Positions 57,301 to 64,000 of a DNA stretch of 64,000 nt are shown here, piece after piece. The notes below the pieces were generated by a model that saw nothing but the letters and a program-made list of their open reading frames with translations, searched no databases and was not told the origin of the DNA. The stretch covers positions 1 through 64,000 of the forward strand of contig JAGYJX010000042.1 in assembly GCA_018401495.1 (NCBI GenBank), written 5' to 3'. The stretch's first letter is position 1; each line of letters starts with the position of its first letter. This stretch comes from Rhodospirillaceae bacterium. GTDB taxonomy: Bacteria; Pseudomonadota; Alphaproteobacteria; Thalassobaculales; Thalassobaculaceae. The translations under genes and the position numbers were made by a program.

Positions 57301-59427
57301 GCGCCGGCGTCGAAGCGCAGCCCCACGCCCGACCAGCCGATCTGGTCGTCACCACCGGTCGCCGAGTTGGCGATGCCGGACACCGCGTCGGTGTCCACCA
57401 GCAGATCCCCGAACTTGATGTTCTCGATCGTGCGGAGCGAGTCGGTCCAGTCGTCGAGGCGGACCCGGTCGGAGATGGCCTCCCACTGTTGGTTTTCGCT
57501 GGACGGCAGCACGATCTCAAGGTCGGCGCCGTCGAACCAGAAGGTCGCGTCGTCGAGCGACAGGCCGCCGTCGAACAGCAGCGTGTCGTCGCCGCCGTCC
57601 GTAGAGGACCGGGTTGTAGACGTGGCCCAGCGGGCTCTGCTGGGTGAACCAGTACTCGTCGCGAACGAGGTCGGCGCCGTCGCCGGCGCGGTAGACGTAG
57701 AGGTCGTTGCCGCCACCACCGAGCAGGGTGTCGTCGCCGGCCCCGCCGATCAGGGTGTCGTCGGCCGCCGCCTCGTTGGTGCCGGTGTTCTTCTGGCCGC
57801 CGCTGCCGAGCAGCAGGTCGTTGCCGGCGCCGCCCGACAGCAGGTCGGCTCCGCCGCCGCCGTCGATGGTGTCGTCGCCGTCGCCGCCGTAGACCGAGTC
57901 GTCGCCGTCGCCGGCGCGCACGGAATCGTTGCCGCCGCCGCCGGAAACGATGTCGGCGCCACCGCCGCTGAAGATGGTGTCGTCACCGTCGCCGCCCGAC
58001 AGGGTGTCGGCGAAGCCGCCGGTGTTGATGAAGTCGTCACCGGCGCCGGTGCGGCCGCCGACCGCGGTCTCGCCAAAGCTCAGGGTGTCGTTGCCGGCCG
58101 ATCCCTGGTAGTCCGCCATCATGTCGGACACGCCCATCGTCGAGCCGTCCGAGAACTGTATCGTTTCGAGCCGCCGCTCGACGCTGCGCCAGTTCTGGAT
58201 GGTGATCTGGTCGGCCAGATCGGACAGCGCGGTGTCGCCGTCGCGCAGGCCGATGATCAGGTCGTCGCCCTGAAGGTCGAACCAGAGGTCGGATGCGGTC
58301 ACGCCCGGGCCGAACACCAGGGTGTCGGCGCCGCCGTTCTGCAGGACCGGGTTGTCGATGTGCCCGAGACCGTTCTGCGAGTGGAAATAGTACTCGTCGT
58401 GGATGGTGTCCTGGCCGTCTCCGATGTTGAAGACGTAGGTATCGTTGCCGCCGCCGCCGCGCAGCAGATCGTTGCCGGCTCCACCGGAGAGCGTGTCGTC
58501 GCCGGGCGCCTGGTTGTAGGAGCCGATCTCGCCGGCCGAGCCGCGCAACTCGTCGTTGCCGTCGCCGCCGAGCAGCAGGTCGGCGCCAGCACCGCCGTCG
58601 AGAGTGTCGTCACCGATGCCGCCCGACAGGGTGTCGGCGCCGGCACCCCCGGACAGCACGTCGTTCCCGGAGCCGCCGTCCACCAGGTCGGCGCCGCCAC
58701 CGGCGCGCAGCAGGTCATCCCCGGCGCCGCCCGCAAGCGAGTCGGCGAAATTCCCGGACGTGACCGTATCGTTGCCGGCGCCCGCGTCGATGCCGACCGT
58801 CGAATGCGTCCAGGTCACCGCGTCGGCGCCGGAGGTCCCCTGCATGCGCGAGGTCACGTCGTCCAGGGTAAGGACCGTCCCGTCTTCGAAGGCGACGCCC
58901 TCGAAGCGGTGGAACGGGTTGTTCATCGATTCCCAGCGCACCTGGTCCGCGAGGTCGTACAGCTCGCTCTCGCCATCCCGCAGGCCGATGACCATGGTGT
59001 CGCCGTCGAGCAGGAACCACGCGTCGTCGGCGTCGATCCCGGCGCCGAACTGCACGGTGTCCGTGCCGCCGTCGAGCTGGTACGGCGTGCCGATTTTGCC
59101 GAGCGGGCTGCGCGGATGATAATTGTAGTAGTCGCGGATGGTGTCGTGGCCGTCACCGCGCTCGAACGCGTAGACGTCGTTGCCGCCACCGCCGCGCAAG
59201 GTGTCGTCGCCGGTACCGCCGTACAGCGTGTCGTTGCCGGGAGCCTGGTTATAGGAGTGCAGGTTGCCGGCGCTGCCGTCGATCAGGTCATTGCCCGCGC
59301 CGCCATACAACAAGTCGTCGCCGGCGCCGCCGTCGATGAAATCGTTCCCGGCTTCGCCGAAGATGGTGTCGTTGGCAGCGCCGCCCAACAGCGTGTCGTC
59401 GGCGCTTGTGCCGCTTACGGTGGCCAT
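45373..59427 (-). CDS. Giant RTX protein, about 4,680 residues (six single-base frameshifts)
   Basis: Start ATG at 59427 ('[16 protein letters not shown]', GAGGGGGA box); no signal peptide, so type I secretion is likely. N-terminal part (59427-57300): RTX blocks alternating with three haemolysin-related domains (for example '[19 protein letters not shown]'). Centre: very long runs of GGxGxDxLx nonapeptides, seven copies of an 80-residue 'ADYxxGExIR' module, and three copies of the 105-residue '[13 protein letters not shown]' domain (near 55.2, 52.1 and 49.5 kb). Two galactose-binding/DUF642-like domains begin 'NLLINGDFE' or 'NLLINADFE' (about 48.9 and 47.9 kb). The C-terminus (46500-45373) has seven propeller-like repeats like those of the RTX protein at 33453-38788. 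Extra bases at about 57601, 56860, 56487, 56467, 55740 and 54052 break the frame; correcting them gives one continuous protein. Probably a Ca2+-dependent adhesin or matrix scaffold. Confidence 0.82.
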
Positions 59428-59498
59428 TTTGGTCCCCCTCTTCCCACGCGGACATTACCTTAGGTTTCGCGATCGGAAAAGTTAGAATCGGATTTTAC

Positions 59499-59511
59499 AT
59501 AAAATTTTACG
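59499..59511 (-). promoter_or_regulatory. AT-rich 13-bp element shared by both large RTX genes
   Basis: Read on the minus strand this is CGTAAAATTTTAT, identical to 33235-33247 ahead of the other large RTX gene and in the same orientation relative to the gene. It lies 72 bases before the giant RTX start, in the 180-bp region that also serves the divergent gmhA gene. In DNA this GC-rich a chance 13-base AT-rich match is unlikely. It could be a promoter part or a binding site. Confidence 0.5.
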
Positions 59512-59607
59512 GTTCTCCTCTCGCGGCTCGGGCAAGCCGCTCTTGGCAGGGCGCGGCACAAGCGGTACAGGAGACCGCGCACGGCCCCACCGGCCCGGAA
59601 CCCACTG

Positions 59608-60195
59608 ATGGACATCGATCGCTTCTTCGAAGCCGAGTTCGCCGAGCACGCGGCCGTCACCGCGGCGACACGCGCGGCCCTGGCGGAGCCTTTCGCGCGG
59701 CTGGTCACGCTGGTTACCGGCGCCGTCCGGTCCGGCGGAAAGATCCTGCTGTTCGGCAACGGCGGCAGCGCCGCCGACGCCCACAACATCGCGACCGAGT
59801 TCGCGGTCCGCTACAAGCGCGACCGTCCCGCCATCGCCGCCATCGGCCTGACGACCGACGGCGCGGTGCTGACCGCGATCGGCAACGATCTGGGCTTCGA
59901 GCGGGTGTTCTCCCGGCAAATCGAGGCGCTCGGACGCCCGGGCGACGTCGCGGTCGGCCTGTCGACCTCGGGTCGCTCGCCGAACGTGCTGGAAGGTCTG
60001 CGAACCGCCGGTGCCGCCGGCCTGCACACCGTCGCCTTCGGCGGCGGCGACGGCGGCCGCCTCGGCGAGGTCGCGGATCTGCTGCTGATCGTTCCCACCA
60101 GCACCACCGCGCGGGTTCAGGAAATGCACATCCTGCTCGGTCAGATGCTGTGCGGCGCCGTCGAGGTCGAGCTCGGGCTGGTGGACGCGCCATGA
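59608..60195 (+). CDS. gmhA: Phosphoheptose isomerase (sedoheptulose-7-phosphate isomerase)
   Basis: 195 residues, normal size. The SIS fold has 'GKILLFGNGGSAADAHN' (phosphate-binding), catalytic Glu in 'IATEFAVRY', 'LSTSGRSPNVLEGL', and the catalytic His in 'QEMHILLGQML'. It converts sedoheptulose 7-phosphate to glycero-manno-heptose 7-phosphate, the first step to ADP-heptose for lipopolysaccharide core. ATG at 59608; it overlaps hldE by four bases (ATGA), which makes a two-gene operon. No gmhB is present in the window. Confidence 0.95.
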   Translation: MDIDRFFEAEFAEHAAVTAATRAALAEPFARLVTLVTGAVRSGGKILLFGNGGSAADAHNIATEFAVRYKRDRPAIAAIGLTTDGAVLTAIGNDLGFERVFSRQIEALGRPGDVAVGLSTSGRSPNVLEGLRTAGAAGLHTVAFGGGDGGRLGEVADLLLIVPTSTTARVQEMHILLGQMLCGAVEVELGLVDAP

Positions 60196-61664
60196 CGCGC
60201 GACTCCGATCTGGCCGAACTGGTCGGCCGCCTCGCCGAGGTGCGGGTCCTGGCGGTCGGCGACGTCATGCTCGACCGGTTCGTGTACGGCGCGGTCGAGC
60301 GGATCTCGCCCGAGGCTCCGGTGCCGGTGCTTCGCATCGAGCGCGAGCAGGCGATGCTCGGCGGCGTCGGCAACGTGGTGCGCAACCTGCGCGCCCAGGC
60401 CGCCTCGGTGTGCCTGGTGTCGCTGGTCGGTCGGGATGAGGCGGCCCGCGAGATCAAGGGGCTGCTGCGCGACGACGTCGAGATCGAGAGTCACCTGCTG
60501 GAGGAAGACGGCCGCCCGACGACCATCAAGACCCGCTACATCGCCGGCGGCCAGCAGATGCTGCGGGCCGATCGCGAGCTGGTGCACGCGGTGGCGGTGG
60601 CGCTCGAGGAGGAGGTCGTCGCCCGCGCCGAAGCCGACCTCGGGCTGGCCCAGGCCCTGGTGCTCTCGGACTACGGCAAGGGCGTGCTCACCGAGCGGGT
60701 GGTGCGTCGGCTGATCGCCGCGGCCCGCCCACGGTCAGTGCCGGTGATCGTCGACCCGAAGGGCAGCGAGTACGGCCGCTACGGTGGCGCCACCCTGGTG
60801 ACTCCGAACCGGCGCGAGCTCGCCGAGGCGACCGGGATGCCCACCGGCGACGACGCCGAGGTGGTGGCCGCGGCGACCGCGCTGATCGATCGGACCGGCG
60901 TGGAGGCGGTGCTGGTCACCCGCAGCCAGGACGGCATGACGTTGCTGCGCGCCGACGCGCCAGGGGTGCCGCTGCACCTGCCGGCGACGGCGCGCGAGGT
61001 TTACGATGTCTCCGGCGCCGGCGACACGGTGGTGGCGACAGTGGCCGCCGCCCTGGCCGCCGGCATCGACCTTGAGAGCGCCTGCCGGCTGGCCAACGCC
61101 GCCGCCGGGATCGTGGTCGGCAAGGTCGGCACCGCGACCGCCAGCGCCGCTGAGTTGGCGGCGGTGTTCCGGGCGCGCGAACTGGAGACCGGCGAGGCCA
61201 AGACGGTGACGCTGGATGACGCCGTCCATCAGGTGACGGCGTGGCGCCAGCAGGGGCTGACGATCGGCTTCACCAACGGCTGCTTCGACCTGCTTCATCC
61301 CGGTCACATCTCGCTGCTGCGCCAAGCCAAGGCGCAGTGCGACCGCCTCGTGGTCGGCGTCAACAGCGACGCGTCGGTCCGGCGCCTCAAGGGCGAAACC
61401 CGGCCCGTTCAGAACGACGCCGCCCGCGCCCTGGTTCTGGGATCCCTGGCGGCGGTGGATCTGGTGGTGATCTTTGGCGAGGACACCCCTGTTCCGCTGA
61501 TCCAGGCGCTGCGGCCGGACGTCCTGGTGAAGGGGGCGGACTACTCGGTGGACCAGGTGGTCGGGGGCGAGATCGTCCGGTCGTACGGCGGCCGCGTGAT
61601 GCTGGCCACCCTGGAGCAGGGGCACAGCACGACAGCCACGATCTCGCGGGCCACGTCGCGTTAG
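60192..61664 (+). CDS. hldE: Bifunctional heptose-7-phosphate kinase/heptose-1-phosphate adenylyltransferase
   Basis: 490 residues, normal size. The N-terminal ribokinase-type kinase has 'AVGDVMLDRFVYG', 'EAPVPVLRIERE', 'LGGVGNVVRNL' and the ATP/anion-hole signature 'YDVSGAGDTVVATV'. The C-terminal nucleotidyltransferase has 'GFTNGCFDLLHPGHISLL' with the HxGH motif, and 'RPDVLVKGADYSVDQVVGGE'. It phosphorylates heptose 7-phosphate and, after GmhB action, adds AMP. It is coupled to gmhA. Presence of this pathway implies heptose-containing lipopolysaccharide or surface glycans. Confidence 0.96.
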   Translation: MTRDSDLAELVGRLAEVRVLAVGDVMLDRFVYGAVERISPEAPVPVLRIEREQAMLGGVGNVVRNLRAQAASVCLVSLVGRDEAAREIKGLLRDDVEIESHLLEEDGRPTTIKTRYIAGGQQMLRADRELVHAVAVALEEEVVARAEADLGLAQALVLSDYGKGVLTERVVRRLIAAARPRSVPVIVDPKGSEYGRYGGATLVTPNRRELAEATGMPTGDDAEVVAAATALIDRTGVEAVLVTRSQDGMTLLRADAPGVPLHLPATAREVYDVSGAGDTVVATVAAALAAGIDLESACRLANAAAGIVVGKVGTATASAAELAAVFRARELETGEAKTVTLDDAVHQVTAWRQQGLTIGFTNGCFDLLHPGHISLLRQAKAQCDRLVVGVNSDASVRRLKGETRPVQNDAARALVLGSLAAVDLVVIFGEDTPVPLIQALRPDVLVKGADYSVDQVVGGEIVRSYGGRVMLATLEQGHSTTATISRATSR

Positions 61665-61687
61665 CGCGCGCCCGTCATTTCCGGCTC

Positions 61688-61721
61688 CCCGGCCGGCGCC
61701 CCGCGAGGGAGCGCGGCCGGG
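61688..61721 (+). terminator. GC-rich hairpin after hldE
   Basis: CCCGGCC (61688-61694) pairs with GGCCGGG (61715-61721), and GCGC inside each arm extends the stem past a one-base bulge, leaving an 11-base loop. It lies between the hldE stop and the end of the convergent small gene. No T-run follows, so it may act as a Rho-type or bidirectional end. Confidence 0.4.
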
Positions 61722-61733
61722 CGGGGCCGAAGA

Positions 61734-61838
61734 TCAGAGCGAAGCGAACTTCAGCGCGCCGTTCAGGGCGACGATGGCGATGGCCGCGAGGCCCATGCCG
61801 TACACGACGGCGGTCTTGGTCAGGTTCGAGAAGTTCAT
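61734..61838 (-). CDS. Small single-span membrane protein (34 residues)
   Basis: Starts 'MNFSNLTKTAVVYGMGLAAI' and ends 'LNGALKFASL', with one hydrophobic helix of about 18 residues. The ATG has a GGAGG box at good spacing (CGGAGGCAGCC ATG), which supports translation better than the longer frame upstream. No family is recognised. It is preceded by a 209-bp AT-richer region with two dyads, so it may be separately regulated. Small proteins like this often sit with respiratory or transport complexes, but nothing here shows a partner. Confidence 0.6.
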   Translation of the reverse strand: MNFSNLTKTAVVYGMGLAAIAIVALNGALKFASL

Positions 61839-61903
61839 GGCTGCCTCCGGTGTCGCGGCGGGCCGTCCGCCGTCTTTCGCAATGCAACATATGCAACGGA
61901 GAC

Positions 61904-61954
61904 GGTCAGCAGTACTGACCTTTCTGGAACCGAATTGATGCCATTTAGGCATCA
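61904..61954. promoter_or_regulatory. Two short inverted repeats upstream of the small membrane protein
   Basis: GGTCAG-CAGTA-CTGACC at 61904-61920 (6-bp arms) and TGATGCC-ATTTA-GGCATCA at 61936-61954 (7-bp arms), both with five-base loops and 15 bases apart. Near them are two direct ATGCAAC copies (61882-61896 region). They lie 66-116 bases before the small gene on its strand and after the mmcB stop. They could be regulator sites, or the second could be a weak terminator for mmcB. Confidence 0.45.
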
Positions 61955-62047
61955 GTTAACACTGTATACACTTCGGCTGTCGCCTGTTTGCAACAGAAGG
62001 GTAGCATTGCACCAGACATCGTTCGCACCCGCACAACGCAGCGCCTG

Positions 62048-62512
62048 TCACAGGCGGGGGTCGGTGAGGCTCCGCAGGCGCAGCGCGGCGACCCGGGCGA
62101 TCCGCACCGTGACCGCCCGGCGGCGCGCCGGCGCCAACGGACGGAGCGGTGAAGGGCGCAGGATCGCCGCCTCCCAAGCGTCGGCCAGGATCAGCCCACA
62201 GGTGCCGCCGTCGGGCAGCCGTTCCTGGGGGAAGCCGACGTCCACGGCGAAATAGAAGGCGTCGCAGAACTCCAGGTACTCGTGCCACTTGGCGTCCGAC
62301 CGGAAATCCGGAACGCCCGACTTCACCTCGACCAGCGTGATCCGCCCGTCGGGGGCCAGCGCCACCAGATCGGCGCGGCGACCGTTGGCGAGGGCGAACT
62401 CGGTGACGACGGCGCAGCCCAGGTCCTCGAACATGCGGGCGGCGCCGCGGGTGATCCGTCGCGTGATCTCGGGAACCGAGGCGGCGGGATCCCGCTCGCT
62501 GTCAGGGAACAT
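62048..62512 (-). CDS. mmcB: MmcB family DNA repair protein
   Basis: 154 residues. The family pattern is clear: 'ITRRITRGAARMFEDLGCAVVTEFALANGRRADLVAL' positions (split here at about residue 33) and 'VEVKSGVPDFRSDAKWHEYL', with Asp and ExK of a PD-(D/E)xK nuclease-like fold. A later 'FAVDVGFPQERLP' is also typical. MmcB is alphaproteobacterial and SOS- or damage-linked in Caulobacter. ATG at 62512 overlaps the end of the pentapeptide gene by 11 bp, so the two are probably co-transcribed. Confidence 0.9.
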   Translation of the reverse strand: MFPDSERDPAASVPEITRRITRGAARMFEDLGCAVVTEFALANGRRADLVALAPDGRITLVEVKSGVPDFRSDAKWHEYLEFCDAFYFAVDVGFPQERLPDGGTCGLILADAWEAAILRPSPLRPLAPARRRAVTVRIARVAALRLRSLTDPRL

Positions 62513-63977
62513 AGCCGATCACGCCGCGCAGGTCGGCGTCGCGCAGGCTGGCACCGCGCAGGTCGGCGTCGGTCAGGTCGGCGTCCTGCAGGTTGGCGCC
62601 GGTCAGGTCGGCGTCGCGCAGGTCGGCGGCGCTGAGGTCGGCGTGCTGCAGCGCCGCGTACGACATGTCGACGCCGCGCAGGCGCGCCCGCGACAGCCGG
62701 GCGTGCTCCAGATGGGCGCTCCAGCGCTGCACGTTGGAGCCGATGATGTTGATCGGCGACAGCTGGGCGCCGACCAGGTTGGCGCCGGTCAGGTTGGCTC
62801 GCCGCAGGGTGGCCCCGCGCATGTCGGTGTAGGTGAGGTCGGCGTCGCGCAGATCGCCGAACGACATGTCGGCCATCAGCAGGTCCATGCGCGACAGGTC
62901 GCACCCGACCAGCACCACGAACTCCATGTTGGAGGCCGACAGGTTGACGCCCGACAGCGACTGGCCGCTGGCGTCACGCCGCGTCAGGTCGGCGCGCTTG
63001 CCCTGCCGGCCGGAGGACCGGATCCAGACGTCGTGGGCGATCAGCATGGCCCGCATTTCCTGGCCGAGCGCGTCCAGCACCTTCGGCAGGCGGGCGCCCG
63101 CGAAATGCGGGGCGTCGCGGTCCATGTTGGAGAACGCCGCCCCGGACAAATCGGCGTCGGTCAGGGTGGTCCCGGACAGGATCACGTTGTACAGCACCGC
63201 GCCGTGCAGGATCGCGCCGGTCAAATTCGCCTCGGTGAGGTCGGCGCCTTCCAGGTTCGAGCCGGTCAGGTTGGCGTGGCTGAGGTCGGCCCGGAACAGC
63301 CGCACGTTGCGCAGGACGCTGTCGGTCAGATCGGTCTGCACCACGAAGGCGTTCGACATCTTGGCGTTCGACAGGTCCGCGCGGATCGCGGTCGCGGTGG
63401 CGATGTCGGTCGAGGTGGTGTCGAAGCCGGACGCCACCAGGTTGCCGCGGGCGTCCGGCTTCAGCAGGACGCCGTCGCGCAGATCGGCCTCGATCAGCTT
63501 GGCGTCGGACAGGTTGGCGCCGCGCAGGCAGGCGCCGCGCATGTCCGACCGGCTCAGGTCGGCAAACCGGAAATCGGCGTGGCGCAGATCGCAGGCAAAC
63601 AGGTTGGCGGCGACCAGCGCGGTCTCGCGCAGGTCGGCGTGCGCCAGCCGCGCCCCCGAGAAGTCGGCGCCGGACAGGTCGCGGGCCTTGAGGTCGAGAT
63701 AGCCGAGGTCGCAGGCCGCGAAGCTGGCGCGGGCACCCCCGGTGCGGCCGCGGGTGAACAATTGGTGGCGCTGGGTCATCTCGTCGACGTCGCGCTGCGT
63801 GAGCTTCCGCAACCGCATGGCGGTCGGACGGTCGTCGCGGGGAAACTCGTGGCCCGAGGCGTGCTCGGCGATCGCCCGTGAGATCCCGGTCCTGCCGGCA
63901 CCTTGGTCGGCGCCACCCTTCCGGGCGTCGTCCTTGTGGGCGTCGTCGCGCCGATCGGTCATGACCGTCCCGTTCAT
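62502..63977 (-). CDS. Pentapeptide-repeat protein
   Basis: 491 residues from ATG at 63977; ATG at 63962 is an alternative, and the frame stays open to the window edge, so a longer form cannot be excluded. Residues 1-80 are charged, with a conserved-looking 'TQRDVDEMTQRHQLF'. From about residue 85 to the end run two blocks of A(D/N)LxX pentapeptides ('ADLRETALVAANLFACDLRH'), separated near residue 290-345 by a non-repeat segment ('DALGQEMRAMLIAHDVWI'). Each block would form a right-handed quadrilateral beta-helix. The function is unknown. DNA-mimic or scaffold roles are known for some such proteins. It overlaps mmcB, which hints at a joint role. Confidence 0.88.
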   Translation of the reverse strand: MNGTVMTDRRDDAHKDDARKGGADQGAGRTGISRAIAEHASGHEFPRDDRPTAMRLRKLTQRDVDEMTQRHQLFTRGRTGGARASFAACDLGYLDLKARDLSGADFSGARLAHADLRETALVAANLFACDLRHADFRFADLSRSDMRGACLRGANLSDAKLIEADLRDGVLLKPDARGNLVASGFDTTSTDIATATAIRADLSNAKMSNAFVVQTDLTDSVLRNVRLFRADLSHANLTGSNLEGADLTEANLTGAILHGAVLYNVILSGTTLTDADLSGAAFSNMDRDAPHFAGARLPKVLDALGQEMRAMLIAHDVWIRSSGRQGKRADLTRRDASGQSLSGVNLSASNMEFVVLVGCDLSRMDLLMADMSFGDLRDADLTYTDMRGATLRRANLTGANLVGAQLSPINIIGSNVQRWSAHLEHARLSRARLRGVDMSYAALQHADLSAADLRDADLTGANLQDADLTDADLRGASLRDADLRGVIGYVP

Positions 63978-64000
63978 CCACTCCCGCGCGATGGCAAACC

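Noticed and set aside
45373-59427. Five separate RTX genes in a row on the minus strand
   Set aside because: Only the frame starting at 59427 has a ribosome-binding site. The others begin inside repeats and join without loss of repeat register after removing single bases.

Overview
The window is about 64 kb of very GC-rich DNA. It most resembles an alphaproteobacterium of the Rhodospirillales/Thalassobaculum-Nisaea kind. This is inferred from the RegB/RegA redox pair, an MmcB-family gene, a ChrR/RpoE-type photo-oxidative stress gene set, a BY-kinase exopolysaccharide system and base composition. No rRNA or tRNA gene, IS element, phage or CRISPR array was seen.

Layout. (1) nt 3-1472: 3' part of a PAS histidine kinase. 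(2) nt 1493-10555: two convergent operons that look like one singlet-oxygen/membrane-lipid stress regulon. The forward operon holds an FAD oxidoreductase, DUF1365, a CFA-type methyltransferase, a GPH-type MFS protein and a DUF3833 lipoprotein. The reverse operon holds a DUF6134 protein, an Fe-S photolyase-like protein, an SDR and an NTF2-like protein. Both outer ends carry TGATCC-N18-TA promoters. (3) nt 10595-14759: RND efflux pump and adaptor. (4) nt 14895-17143: an ECF42-type sigma factor with its DGPF protein and a SnoaL-like gene, with matching ECF-type promoters. (5) nt 17250-22470: an MFS carrier, an RTX protein, a Sel1-type lipoprotein and a secreted protein made of seven peptidoglycan-binding repeats. 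(6) nt 22777-26015: regB, regA and a degenerate EAL protein. (7) nt 26290-45312: a Wzx/Wzy-type exopolysaccharide cluster (outer-membrane barrel, short OPX lipoprotein, Wzc-type BY-kinase, initiating phosphosugar transferase, three glycosyltransferases, flippase, FkbM methyltransferase, epimerase, probable polymerase). It encloses one large RTX protein at 33.5-38.8 kb and is followed by a giant RTX protein of about 4,680 residues (45.4-59.4 kb, reverse). (8) nt 59608-61664: gmhA-hldE for ADP-heptose. (9) nt 61734-63977: a tiny membrane protein, mmcB and a pentapeptide-repeat protein.

The exopolysaccharide genes, the two RTX proteins and the heptose genes form one cell-surface region. The two large RTX proteins share a C-terminal repeat domain that looks like a closed beta-propeller, a distinctive 105-residue domain, and an AT-rich 13-bp upstream element.

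Caution: at least a dozen otherwise intact genes are broken by single-base shifts, nearly all of them one extra base in GC-rich sequence. I read these as consensus errors in the sequence, not as pseudogenes, and annotate those genes end to end.
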